IMG/VR virus record: IMGVR_UViG_3300032116_000431
Span: 1 to 43,010 of that record
Strand: one strand, 5' to 3'
DNA from: a virus
Length of the DNA: 43,010 nt
This document shows positions 7,441 through 15,598 of the stretch, piece by piece (the stretch's first letter is position 1; every line of letters starts with the position of its first letter). A program made the translations under genes and the position numbers. The notes beneath the pieces are model-generated. The model was not told the origin of the DNA and did not search any database. It saw only the letters and a list, made by a program, of their open reading frames with translations.

Positions 7441-9165
7441 ATGAGTTTTTCCGACCCCCTTTCCGGTCCCTGGGACTACACTCCCCCCAGAGGAGATGCT
7501 GTTCGTGTTACGGAGGAGGATTTACGAAATGCACAAATTCCATTAACTCCTTCTCAATTTATTGAAACGACGATGATGATGCCGAACCCCCATACTCGGC
7601 AGCTGGAAAACTTCTCTTTTGCGGAAAGAAACTACCTAAGAGATATCTACGATATACGAGCACCTCGAGTTCTTTTAATGTGTGGAAGACAGGTTGAAAA
7701 AAGTACTACATTAGGAAATAAGACACTCTCCTATGCCTGCTTGATTCCACACTTCCGTATTCTGTACGTTTCTCCTTCCAGTCAGCAGACCAAGGAGTTT
7801 TCTAAGACTCGCCTCAAGGAGCCTCTTGAGACCTGTCCAGATTTAAAAACTTGGTTTCCACAGCACTTAACTGATAACGTGTTTGAAAAGAAGGCCATTA
7901 ATCGAAGTGAAATCAAACTTCGGTATGCTTTCTTAAATGCTGACAGATGCCGTGGGTTGTCAGCAGATCTTATCTGTATGGATGAGTTCCAAGATCTTCT
8001 GTTAGATAACATCCCTGTTATTGAAGAGGCGGCCTCTCATAGTCCTTTTAAGTGGTTTATTTACAGTGGAACTCCAAAGAGCCTTGACAACCCCATTCAG
8101 GTCTACTGGGATGCGTACTCAACTCAAAATGAGTGGGCGGTTCCTTGTGACCGGCACGGTCTCCCCAATAATCCAGGATCGTGGCACTGGAACATACTCG
8201 GAGAAAAGAACATCGGAATTAAAGGGCTATCCTGCGACAAGTGTGGAGAGCTGATTAAGCCTGATCACCCACTGGCTCAGTGGGTTCGAACTGGAAATCC
8301 AAATCCGAAGTTCGATACCTTTGAAGGCTTTCGGATTCCGCAGCTGATGGTTCCTTGGCTCGAGTGGAGCAACATCCTTACCAAGTACAACCAGTACCCT
8401 CGAGCCAAGTTCTACAACGAGGTTTTAGGTGCCAGTTTTGACTCTGGCCAAAGACCTCTTACGCAGAGCGATGTACTCGCGAACTGCGATTCTGAGTTCT
8501 CTTTTAAAGCAGATAAGCTAAAAGAAGTATTTCCTAAACTGAGAGGAAAGCAGGTATACGCCGGTATTGACTGGGGACAGGATTCAAATAACTCGTACAC
8601 AATTCTCATGATTGGGGCTTACATAGATGGTTTCTTCAAGATCATCTTTGCCCACAGATTCTCTGGCGCAGAAGCAGAACCTAAAGAACAGATTACCAAG
8701 ATTAAGAAGCTACTGGCAGCGTTCGAAGTCACTCGCGTAGGTGTGGACTACGGTGGTGGGTATTGGCCGAACGACGAACTTCTACGGCTATACGGTAGCC
8801 AGAAGATCGTGCGGTATCAGTATTCTACGCCTCAAACTTTGATGAAGTTTGATGCCGCGAAGGGACGCTTTCTCATTCATCGATCTGAGGTAATGAGCGC
8901 GGTATTTAATGCGATCAAGCGCAGAACTGTTTTCAGATTTCCGAAGTGGTCGGAATTTGGAAACCCATTCGGCTCTGACATGTTATCCATCTTCTCCGAG
9001 TACAATGAGCGTACTCGGATGACGGAATATAAAAAGTCTCCTAATACCACAGATGACAGTTTTCACGCACTACTACTTTGTTTTATCGTTTCAATGATCG
9101 ATAATCCGCGCCCAGATATTATTGTTCCAAGTGCTAAAATTGATCGCGAACTGGACGTAGACTGA
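7441..9165 (+). CDS. terL: Terminase large subunit (DNA-packaging ATPase/nuclease)
   Basis: 574 aa, ATG with GAGG 5 bases upstream. ATPase domain: Walker A-type CGRQVEKST at residues 81-89, Walker B LICMDE at 177-182, and a coupling SGT at 209-211. A Cys/His pair and a CDKC pair near residues 238-268 suggest a zinc-binding insertion. The RNase H-like nuclease domain follows, with AGIDWGQDS near 375, GVDYGGGYWPND near 437 and the distal acidic TTDDSFHALL near 540. Together these are the hallmarks of TerL, which translocates DNA into the prohead and cuts concatemers. A strong hairpin terminator begins at its stop codon. No small terminase subunit was recognised next to it. Confidence 0.96.
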   Translation: MSFSDPLSGPWDYTPPRGDAVRVTEEDLRNAQIPLTPSQFIETTMMMPNPHTRQLENFSFAERNYLRDIYDIRAPRVLLMCGRQVEKSTTLGNKTLSYACLIPHFRILYVSPSSQQTKEFSKTRLKEPLETCPDLKTWFPQHLTDNVFEKKAINRSEIKLRYAFLNADRCRGLSADLICMDEFQDLLLDNIPVIEEAASHSPFKWFIYSGTPKSLDNPIQVYWDAYSTQNEWAVPCDRHGLPNNPGSWHWNILGEKNIGIKGLSCDKCGELIKPDHPLAQWVRTGNPNPKFDTFEGFRIPQLMVPWLEWSNILTKYNQYPRAKFYNEVLGASFDSGQRPLTQSDVLANCDSEFSFKADKLKEVFPKLRGKQVYAGIDWGQDSNNSYTILMIGAYIDGFFKIIFAHRFSGAEAEPKEQITKIKKLLAAFEVTRVGVDYGGGYWPNDELLRLYGSQKIVRYQYSTPQTLMKFDAAKGRFLIHRSEVMSAVFNAIKRRTVFRFPKWSEFGNPFGSDMLSIFSEYNERTRMTEYKKSPNTTDDSFHALLLCFIVSMIDNPRPDIIVPSAKIDRELDVD

Positions 9166-9190
9166 CGCCCCCATTACTGGGGGCGTCAGT
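9161..9190 (+). terminator. Rho-independent-type hairpin after terminase
   Basis: ACTGACGCCCCCA (9161-9173) pairs perfectly with TGGGGGCGTCAGT (9178-9190) around a TTAC loop: a 13-bp stem that includes the terL stop codon. The 3' tract is only CTTATCC, so it is a weak U-tract but a very strong stem. It may also shield against readthrough from the convergent minus-strand gene ending at 9202. Confidence 0.75.
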
Positions 9191-9201
9191 CTTATCCGTA
9201 A

Positions 9202-9681
9202 TCAGCCAGTCTTACGAACTTTTCGCTGTTCGGCGCTGGCCACCATCTCCTCAACGTGGTTGAGGAGTTCCATTTGGACCTCGGGGTCCGCATCCAGCAT
9301 CTTCTGCCGGAGGATCAGGGCCTCCTGTTCATCATCGATGAACAGGTTGTCCGCGATCAGGGTCCCGACGAACCCGACCGCAACCGCGCCCCCGACCGCG
9401 ACCGGCATATTGTTGTTGATAAGCTCGACGCCGCCGTAGTGGCCGGCGGCCCAGGTGCCGGCGCCAACACCAGCACCAACACCAAGGCGCTTGCCATTGC
9501 GCCCGAGGCCTACGGTCTCCTCTAAGAAGTAGGAGGTTTTGGTGTAAGCGTTCATCTCGTTCTTGCTCTTGCTCATTGCGTTCTCCGTGTCCATACAGGT
9601 TGCATCTTTCTGCTGGCTCATATTCTCCGCCGGTACGTCAACCGGCGGACTGACCCTACGCGGGGGCTTTCTTTTTGTCAT
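9202..9681 (-). CDS. Small glycine-rich membrane-type protein
   Basis: 159 aa. The ATG at 9681 is preceded by GGGAGG at 7 bases; an internal ATG at 9576 also has GGAG and would give a 124-residue form. The first 35 residues are basic and polar. Two hydrophobic glycine-rich segments follow (LGVGAGVGAGTWAAGHY near 67-83 and MPVAVGGAVAVGFVGTLIA near 92-110), then a charged helical C-terminus. It could insert in a membrane or be a virion-internal hydrophobic protein like others here. It points against the flanking late genes, together with the HTH gene upstream. Function unknown. Confidence 0.6.
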   Translation of the reverse strand: MTKRKPPRRVSPPVDVPAENMSQQKDATCMDTENAMSKSKNEMNAYTKTSYFLEETVGLGRNGKRLGVGAGVGAGTWAAGHYGGVELINNNMPVAVGGAVAVGFVGTLIADNLFIDDEQEALILRQKMLDADPEVQMELLNHVEEMVASAEQRKVRKTG

Positions 9682-9716
9682 CTAACTGCCTCCCAGCAAT
9701 TCAGTTATGACTATTT

Positions 9717-10388
9717 TTATGTATTTTTTATACGGTCTCTAATACCATCTAAGATCGTGTGTCCATCCCTGAGTTCCGGGGGCAGTACTCCTCGAGCCTC
9801 GAGATAGATGAAGCACGAAATTCTGAACCTTCGACGGGAATCAGCAAGGATACGGTGTGTCTGTTGAGTCTCAAGGGAAGTCTTGTAATCATCACGTGCA
9901 ACCACATCAGACACCATTCGTGAGCTCAGTCGAAGTAGTATCTTCCAAGAGTCTGAATTATTCGCTCTACAGAAGGTCTCCAGATCAGTCTCATCCATTC
10001 GGCCAAAGATCATCGACCAGTTCTCAAAGTCAGCGAGGGCGGTATCAGCAGCCGCTCGCTCGAGCTGCTTGTGCGCGGCATCCAGGAGACCCTTCGCGTA
10101 TTCTGCCGTCATTCCAAGAGTTTCATTCTGCATGTCTAGAACACGCATCACGACAGACATCTGTGACTCAAGTCTACGAACCTGCGCGCGAATTTGGCGA
10201 ATCTCTGTATGTGAGACCCGAGGAAGTGCTCCCTCCTTCAGAAGCTCCTGTACCTCTTCCGGGTCTAATAGTGGTGTTCGAGAAAGCTTCTGACTTGTAA
10301 GTTGCCCATCCTTGATATACTTTCGGATCGACCGCTCGGTTTTGCCGAGTACGCGCGCAGCTTCCGTGACTGTCATTGTGTAGCGCAA
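9717..10388 (-). CDS. Helix-turn-helix DNA-binding protein
   Basis: 223 aa with a TTG start at 10388, chosen because GAGGTGA lies 3 bases upstream; an ATG four codons in (10376) lacks a well-spaced site. Residues 5-50 form a MerR/excisionase-like HTH: TVTEAARVLGKTERSIRKYIKDG, then a wing-like LTSQKLSRTPLLDPEEVQELL. A coiled coil follows (about 60-115), then a helical C-terminal domain. Likely a transcriptional regulator or a DNA-architectural protein. Its start is only 10 bases from the divergent start of the head operon (10399), so it is well placed to control that operon or itself. Confidence 0.75.
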   Translation of the reverse strand: MRYTMTVTEAARVLGKTERSIRKYIKDGQLTSQKLSRTPLLDPEEVQELLKEGALPRVSHTEIRQIRAQVRRLESQMSVVMRVLDMQNETLGMTAEYAKGLLDAAHKQLERAAADTALADFENWSMIFGRMDETDLETFCRANNSDSWKILLRLSSRMVSDVVARDDYKTSLETQQTHRILADSRRRFRISCFIYLEARGVLPPELRDGHTILDGIRDRIKNT

Positions 10389-10398
10389 GGATCACCTC

Positions 10399-11460
10399 AT
10401 GTTTGGTGGGTCTATAACGAAGGAATATCTTCAGCAGATGGCACAAGCAGCCACTACTGATTTTCTTTCTAACGGGACGCCACTCACCGAGGCCGTTGTT
10501 AAGCAGGCCAGTGCTTGTGGGGCTAATCTCACTGCGGAGCACGTCCGTCGCATCTGCGAGATGACCTATCACGACGCCTACGAGCGGATGCACAAGCAAG
10601 CATCCAGTGCCGATCGGTACATCGTGTTTGATCCTCCAGATGCAGCTATTGCTGCGGAAGTTCTACAAGCTGAAAAGGTCGCTGCGGCCCCTAAGCGCAC
10701 ATCTTCTTTCGCTGGTGGGATTATGACAGAAAAGCACGCGTCTGCCGAAGTCCGAGCGCCTAAGTTTCGGCCAGCAAATGCGTTTGATCAGCTTGTAAAG
10801 CAAGCGTCGAACGACCACCTGTCTGAGTTCCAGGATGCGCAATCTCTGAGACGCCTGAAAAGCGTGCATGATGGAGTGAAGGAGGCTGCTACAGCTATCA
10901 AGGCTGATATCGAATCTCTGAATGGTGCTATCTTTACTACGCGACAGGAACTATCGAAAATCGCGTATGCCGAGTGTAAGAACGGTATTGCAGTCGAAGA
11001 TGTCTTACACGCGTGTTTTTCTGGAACCGACTGGAATCAGACGACAGAGGCCACTGCCTCAAAGATTGCCTCTGATCTTAGTGAGTTCCTGCTGAGAAAA
11101 GAGCAAAGAACGGCTGGCCTTCATCTCCAGAAAACAGCTTCGTTCGGGGATCTGAATCCTGACCATCCTCTTCCTGCGACCTTCTCGAAGCTGGCAGCTC
11201 TCGAAGAGAAACACATTCATCTCGAGATCGCGCTGGGTCAAATGAATGCAGATGCAGAGCGGGTTGGGCAGGTTCTCCGAGAGATTCTATTCTCCGAAAA
11301 GACTGCCGGTGCCGGTTCTACTATGCGATCAGCGGGTCGTATGATTAAGGATGTCTCGAAGAAATACCCCAAAGCCGCCATTGCTTTAGGTGCTGGAACA
11401 GCTCTCGGACTGGGGCTTACGGCTGCAAACAAACTCAAGAATCGTGGAGAGTCCCAATGA
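10399..11460 (+). CDS. Internal/scaffold-like virion protein with nine K-x-A-[SAG] sites
   Basis: 353 aa, ATG with AAGGA 7 bases upstream. Helical, Ala/Lys/Glu-rich, with nine K-x-A-[S/A/G] sites by eye (VKQAS, HKQAS, EKVAA, EKHAS, VKQAS, VKEAA, QKTAS, SKLAA, EKTAG) spread along its length, about one every 40 residues. It ends with a Gly/Ala hydrophobic helix (KAAIALGAGTALGLGLTAA). The composition fits a scaffold, core or injected internal protein that is chopped during maturation (inference), and the prohead protease is two genes downstream. First gene of the head module; overlaps the next gene by ATGA. Confidence 0.6.
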   Translation: MFGGSITKEYLQQMAQAATTDFLSNGTPLTEAVVKQASACGANLTAEHVRRICEMTYHDAYERMHKQASSADRYIVFDPPDAAIAAEVLQAEKVAAAPKRTSSFAGGIMTEKHASAEVRAPKFRPANAFDQLVKQASNDHLSEFQDAQSLRRLKSVHDGVKEAATAIKADIESLNGAIFTTRQELSKIAYAECKNGIAVEDVLHACFSGTDWNQTTEATASKIASDLSEFLLRKEQRTAGLHLQKTASFGDLNPDHPLPATFSKLAALEEKHIHLEIALGQMNADAERVGQVLREILFSEKTAGAGSTMRSAGRMIKDVSKKYPKAAIALGAGTALGLGLTAANKLKNRGESQ

Positions 11461-12008
11461 AGGTCCAGGTTCCTGCAGAGGCATATACTGCATTTGCTCG
11501 TGGCGAGATCTCTGAGTCCGAACTACTCGATCTTGAGAAACTTGCGTCGGATCTAAACAAGCAGGCGGGAATCAGCATCACTCCTGGGACAGCAGCAGGA
11601 TTAGCCGGACTAACAGTTGCGGCCCCGATGCTCGCATACGCAGGTGCACAGATTCCTCAAACTATTGAAGGCGGGCTTCAGGCAATTACCTTCAATCGGG
11701 ACTTGCGCAGAGTTGTCCAAGTAAATCCGCAATTGGGTAATCCTAGTGATCCCAATCTTCGTATGGCCTTTAAGACACTAAGAACTACAAATCCCGAATA
11801 TGCCGCAGACCCACTGATTGCAGGCACCATTCTGGACATGGTTATGACCAACCGTATGAATCCGGATGACCCGACTAGCGCTCCCAGATTTGATCCCGCG
11901 CTTCTTCAGTCGATTCAGGGTCGAAAGACCACCGCACGCGACGTTGCCACGGCAGAAGGCGCTAAGGCTTCTGTGGGCCCTGTGGCCAAGTCCCTCCTTG
12001 AGGGCTGA
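11457..12008 (+). CDS. Conserved-looking structural protein of the head module
   Basis: 183 aa. The N-terminus carries LEKLAS and NKQAG motif copies, followed by a Gly/Ala hydrophobic stretch (AAGLAGLTVAAPMLAYAGA, about residues 49-67). Residues about 110-160 contain LRTTNPEYAADPLIAGTI and PRFDPALLQSIQ, which I associate, from memory only, with a small protein common beside prohead protease genes in uncultured phages. It is coupled at both ends (ATGA in, TGATG out) to its neighbours, so it is made with the protease. Role unknown; a head assembly or internal protein is most likely. Confidence 0.6.
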   Translation: MKVQVPAEAYTAFARGEISESELLDLEKLASDLNKQAGISITPGTAAGLAGLTVAAPMLAYAGAQIPQTIEGGLQAITFNRDLRRVVQVNPQLGNPSDPNLRMAFKTLRTTNPEYAADPLIAGTILDMVMTNRMNPDDPTSAPRFDPALLQSIQGRKTTARDVATAEGAKASVGPVAKSLLEG

Positions 12009-13903
12009 TGGAAAAGTACTCGCTGTTTTCTGGTAGGGCAGACTCCGGAGCTCCACTCATTCATCGAGTGGAGCCCGGATCTTCCTATGGTCTTGGTGAG
12101 ACCGAAGGTCTTTCCAAGACAGCATCGGGGGAGCATCTTCCAGAAGTAATTGAACTTATTGAGTCAATCAGTGCACAGCCTGGTCGGTTGTATCTTGTAA
12201 ATTCGGCTTTGGGTGCAGGTGAATACGTAGGATTCAATCTGCGAGGGGACTGGTTTACAGAAGCAGGACTACGCCGCACTCCTCGTGGATTTGAACAAAT
12301 TCCTGTATGGGATATCGATGCTCGGAGAAGGGCTGCCAACGATACGGAAGCTCTGCCCCGATGGGGCTCTCTTACCTGGGGATATCCTACTTTCTACAAT
12401 GCGCACAGATTTAGACATCATATAAATAAAGATCCAAATAAGGCGTATGGATTTATTCTAGGAGCTTTCTGGGATGACCGCATGAAGCGAGTCATCTTGG
12501 TTTCTGAGCTCATCAAGGAGATGTGCGCTAAGCAGGGCGCTCTGGATCTCTATACTCGTATTGAGAATGGAGAATTTCCTGATTCTTCAATGGGCTCAAA
12601 GGTTCCGTATGACAGATGCTCTATATGTGATTTTCATGCCAGGACTCCTATGGAGTATTGCAAGCACGTCCAGCGCGGAGCCCCGCCTCCATATGGCATG
12701 AAAGCCATGCTCCCAGATGGGCGGGTTTGCGGCGTGTACAACGACTATCCGAGGTTCTTTGACGATTCCTTCGTATTTGTCGGTGCAGAAAGATCTGCAA
12801 AGGTAATGTCGAACGTTACTTCTATGATTTCTGGACAGAACGCATACAATCAGAATATCTATCCTTTTAATCCAGTTTCTATGAAGATCGCTTCTGCTCC
12901 TGAACAGAAGCCCGTGAAAACACAGATTCCTGATGTAGTTGTAGAAGAGCGTCTTACGCGAGTTTTAGGTATGATTCCCACTTCGAGTGGGCTTGAGCGC
13001 GAAGCTCTTCGCTTCTTCATGCAGGAGCGTATGGCAGAGGAGCGCTTGCTTACGGGATCACTATCTGCGACAGAGCTCGAGATGTGGAGAGACATCTCCA
13101 CAAGAACATTTCAGAAAAAATATGGAGTAGAGCCTAAACAAATCTCGCATCTAAAGCAGCTATTTAACGACCGAGCCAATGAGGCTTTAGGAGTTAAAAC
13201 CGCCTCATTCTCCAAGGTAGCAGAGATGCTGAAGAGGATCCCGGCACCGTCAGCATCTCAGATGAGCTTAGTTCGCAAGGAAGAGATGTGTCTTCCTGAA
13301 ATTCCAAAAGATATTCTCGATCGAATGGCAGAAAATCCTGGACCTAATCTCCGAGCTGCTGCGAGACTTGGCATCGTACTACGCCCGCGCGAGTTTCAGA
13401 GAGTTCTTCTAATACGTAAAGATCCAGATCTCGCAAATTCACTTTACGATTCAAACCAGGTGTTCGCTCCAAGTTCCATTCGTATGTCATCCTCACCGTT
13501 CGATGCCTCCTCGTATGTTCCTCAAGAGGCCATGGAGTCGATGATCTCCCTGTTGGCACCTCTTCTCGAGAAAAGATCCTTTGCCCCGTCAGCGATTCGT
13601 ATTCGAATGATTAAAGAAGGATCTGCAACACCAGTTCCTTCTCCCACACATATAGGGGGTTTGGAGGAGCTTTCAGATCTTTACAATGCGTATAGACTGG
13701 GTATCATCGATCGTAAACCAGATCTCTCCACGGTATCTATGCCCTCAGTATTCTCTACACGCATAGAAGACGACGCAAAACTTGCGGATGACTCTTCGGC
13801 TCTATCAAATATCCTTCTTCATGTTGCCTACTGGCCCGGTCTTACATTAGGATTGGGACAGCAGGCTGAGGGATCAGATCCCGAAGACGCCCTTCAACCC
13901 TAA
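12008..13903 (+). CDS. Prohead maturation protease (HK97-type) with Cys/His insertion
   Basis: 631 aa, start overlapping the previous stop (TGATG). The core, residues about 60-265, follows the HK97/U35 prohead-protease layout: an early strand with LGAGEYVGFNLRGDWF, the His segment RFRHHINKDPNKAYG (His137/138), strands DDRMKRVILVSEL, and the Ser segment IENGEFPDSSMGSKVPYD (Ser193/194), about 56 residues later. CSIC plus EYCKH (Cys204, Cys207, Cys218, His220) form a probable zinc site right after the catalytic Ser. FFDDSFVFVGAERSAKV closes the domain. About 360 C-terminal residues (LPEIPKDILDRMAENPG, IVLRPREFQRVLLIRK) have no assigned role. The protein itself has three K-x-A-S sites (residue 37 and two after 290), consistent with self-processing (inference). 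Confidence 0.75.
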   Translation: MEKYSLFSGRADSGAPLIHRVEPGSSYGLGETEGLSKTASGEHLPEVIELIESISAQPGRLYLVNSALGAGEYVGFNLRGDWFTEAGLRRTPRGFEQIPVWDIDARRRAANDTEALPRWGSLTWGYPTFYNAHRFRHHINKDPNKAYGFILGAFWDDRMKRVILVSELIKEMCAKQGALDLYTRIENGEFPDSSMGSKVPYDRCSICDFHARTPMEYCKHVQRGAPPPYGMKAMLPDGRVCGVYNDYPRFFDDSFVFVGAERSAKVMSNVTSMISGQNAYNQNIYPFNPVSMKIASAPEQKPVKTQIPDVVVEERLTRVLGMIPTSSGLEREALRFFMQERMAEERLLTGSLSATELEMWRDISTRTFQKKYGVEPKQISHLKQLFNDRANEALGVKTASFSKVAEMLKRIPAPSASQMSLVRKEEMCLPEIPKDILDRMAENPGPNLRAAARLGIVLRPREFQRVLLIRKDPDLANSLYDSNQVFAPSSIRMSSSPFDASSYVPQEAMESMISLLAPLLEKRSFAPSAIRIRMIKEGSATPVPSPTHIGGLEELSDLYNAYRLGIIDRKPDLSTVSMPSVFSTRIEDDAKLADDSSALSNILLHVAYWPGLTLGLGQQAEGSDPEDALQP

Positions 13904-13921
13904 ACTCAAGTGAGAACACAA

Positions 13922-15262
13922 ATGTCACTGCTATCGGAGCTTGAAGCACGGGGCGTCACCGCCGAAGATTTAGAAAAGGCTGCCGCAGTTCGTTTGTTCG
14001 AAAAGGCTGCTGCAGCTGAGGGTGTCGATCTCAACGATCTGGACGAGAGCCGGGTCGAAGAACTGTTCAACCACTTCGTTTCCACTTCCACCGAGAAAGA
14101 GGCTTCCGCCATGAATGACAAGATTGTAGAGCTCTTCGAGAAGACCGCTTCTGCTGAGGGTATCGACCTGGACGATATGAGCGACGAGGATCTTGCTGCT
14201 CTTTACAACCATTACATCGAGAACGTTCTTCCTGAGCAGATTGCGGCTGAGGAGGAGCTAGAGAAGGATGCCTCCGACGAGGAGGCCGTTTTTGAGCTCT
14301 TCGAGAAGACCGCTTCTGCCGAGGGCATCGATCTCGATGATATGAGCGACGAGGATCTTGTTGCGCTGTTTAGTGACTATGTAGAGAACGTGCTCCCCCT
14401 CCAGCTCGAGGACGCGGACAGCATTGAGGACCTGGATAAGGTTGCTGATGCCGACGAGAAGTTGGCTGAAGCCGAGATTCTTGGTCGGCATATGGCTCGC
14501 GCCTATGTTGATGAAGTAGAGAAGGTCGGTGCCGCGAAAAAGGAGGGCCCATCTCTTCGTGATCGGGCTCAGAGATTTGGCCGCAGCTATATGTCCGCGC
14601 TGAAGGGCGAGGAGTTCCGCGAGGGCAGAAAGACCTACGGCGGTAGGATGGCCCGAGCTGAGCGGCGTCTGGGGCTCGACAAGAGAATGGGCCGTGCGTC
14701 CGCCAGCAACGTCGGAAAATCAAAGATGCTCCGCGGCGGCCTAAAGACCGTGGGCGCGTACGCTATTCCGGCTGCAGTAGTAGCCGGTGGTACGGCTGCT
14801 GCGATGCGTAAGGAAGGAAGTTTCACTGAGGAGGAGGCAGAGGCTCTGCTGCTCATCGACGCTGAGTTTGGTGAGGATGTCGCCGAGGATGTTGCTGAGA
14901 AGGTTGCTGCTGCCAGCCTGAAGAAGCGCGTGCTTTCTCGTGTTTCCAGTGCGCGAGAGAGATTAGCAGACCTCACCTACAAGAAGAAGAAGGGTCTCGC
15001 CCGGGCCGGTGAGCTTCTGAGCGGCAGTCGCCTTGCCCGCATGCGGAAGTACACAGGTCAGAAGAAGGGCGTACTTGCTGCCGCTCGCGGTAGAGGCCCT
15101 GACAACCGCGAGGCGCGTAGAGTGCTTGCAGCGAGAGGTGCTGCTGGTGGTGCAGCCGCACTGGCAGCCGGCGGCGGCGCGTACGCCATGCACAAGAAGG
15201 GCTCCGGTGACGTTGAGGATCTTGCCATCGAGATGCTTGACTTCGCTGGATACGACGTCTGA
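13922..15262 (+). CDS. Acidic tandem-repeat protein, candidate scaffold
   Basis: 446 aa from ATG 13922 (GTGAG upstream); a GTG at 13910 lacks a ribosome site. The N-terminal 165 residues hold three degenerate copies of an acidic unit: LFEKAAAAEGVDLNDLD, then LFEKTASAEGIDLDDMS twice, each continuing into a helical HYIENVLP-like end. The middle and C-terminus are basic (many Arg/Lys, two Gly/Ala hydrophobic segments). Seven K-x-A-[SAG] sites lie mainly at unit boundaries. Placed after the protease and before the capsid gene, this is where scaffold genes sit. An acidic repeat domain joined by cleavable linkers to a DNA-binding-like basic tail fits a scaffold or core protein (inference). A strong hairpin follows. 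Confidence 0.6.
   Translation: MSLLSELEARGVTAEDLEKAAAVRLFEKAAAAEGVDLNDLDESRVEELFNHFVSTSTEKEASAMNDKIVELFEKTASAEGIDLDDMSDEDLAALYNHYIENVLPEQIAAEEELEKDASDEEAVFELFEKTASAEGIDLDDMSDEDLVALFSDYVENVLPLQLEDADSIEDLDKVADADEKLAEAEILGRHMARAYVDEVEKVGAAKKEGPSLRDRAQRFGRSYMSALKGEEFREGRKTYGGRMARAERRLGLDKRMGRASASNVGKSKMLRGGLKTVGAYAIPAAVVAGGTAAAMRKEGSFTEEEAEALLLIDAEFGEDVAEDVAEKVAAASLKKRVLSRVSSARERLADLTYKKKKGLARAGELLSGSRLARMRKYTGQKKGVLAAARGRGPDNREARRVLAARGAAGGAAALAAGGGAYAMHKKGSGDVEDLAIEMLDFAGYDV
14129..14391 (+). repeat. Two near-identical coding repeats in the acidic protein
   Basis: A unit starting GAGCTCTTCGAGAAGACC at 14129 recurs at 14294 with only scattered, mostly synonymous changes over roughly 100 bases. 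A third, more diverged copy lies at about 13994. Spacing is about 165 bases between the two good copies. They arose by in-frame duplication and encode the LFEKTASAEGIDL modules. Confidence 0.8.
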
Positions 15263-15268
15263 TGACAC

Positions 15269-15311
15269 ACACGGCGCCATCTTCTGTTCTTGCCGGGAGA
15301 TGGCGCCGTGT
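15269..15311 (+). terminator. Hairpin after the acidic protein; also covers the next gene's start
   Basis: ACACGGCGCCATCT (15269-15282) and AGATGGCGCCGTGT (15298-15311) pair perfectly over 14 bp around a 15-base loop, 7 bases after the stop at 15262. The 3' tract is short (TTTG). The next gene's best GTG start (15308) and part of its GGGAG ribosome site lie in the right arm, so the hairpin may act as a terminator, a translational lock, or both. Confidence 0.6.
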
Positions 15312-15589
15312 TTGATCTCACTTGGATCTTTTTTGTCGATGAGCTGACAAAGATAGCATCTAATAGAGCATCGGATACTCTTCGTGTTCCGGGTACCGCA
15401 AATGGCACGCCCAGAGGACTAGCGAAGCCTGCCCTCGCAAGTGGACAAAATCTCGCAAAGTTTCAAGCAGCCGGACCCTCTAAAGCGCTGGTGACCGGCT
15501 CATCTCCGACAGCACACAATCCCACTTCCACACTCTCGGCAGGAACTACAGGTTTTGTAGGGATGCCGGCACCCCCTCCCGTCGAGTAG
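15308..15589 (+). CDS. Small protein with N-terminal FFVDELTKIAS tag
   Basis: 93 aa from GTG 15308 (GGGAG 8 bases upstream); a TTG at 15290 in the hairpin loop is the alternative start. The N-terminus WIFFVDELTKIASN matches a tag seen in other small genes here (28681, 38431). The rest is Pro/Ser/Thr/Gly-rich and disordered. It is likely a virion-associated peptide. The start codon sits in the 14-bp hairpin, so translation may need the ribosome or polymerase coming from upstream to open it. Confidence 0.5.
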   Translation: MFDLTWIFFVDELTKIASNRASDTLRVPGTANGTPRGLAKPALASGQNLAKFQAAGPSKALVTGSSPTAHNPTSTLSAGTTGFVGMPAPPPVE

Positions 15590-15598
15590 AGGCATACG

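Noticed and set aside
13994-14391. CRISPR-like or regulatory direct repeats
   Set aside because: The repeats are in-frame protein modules with no regular short spacers; no CRISPR array was seen in the window.
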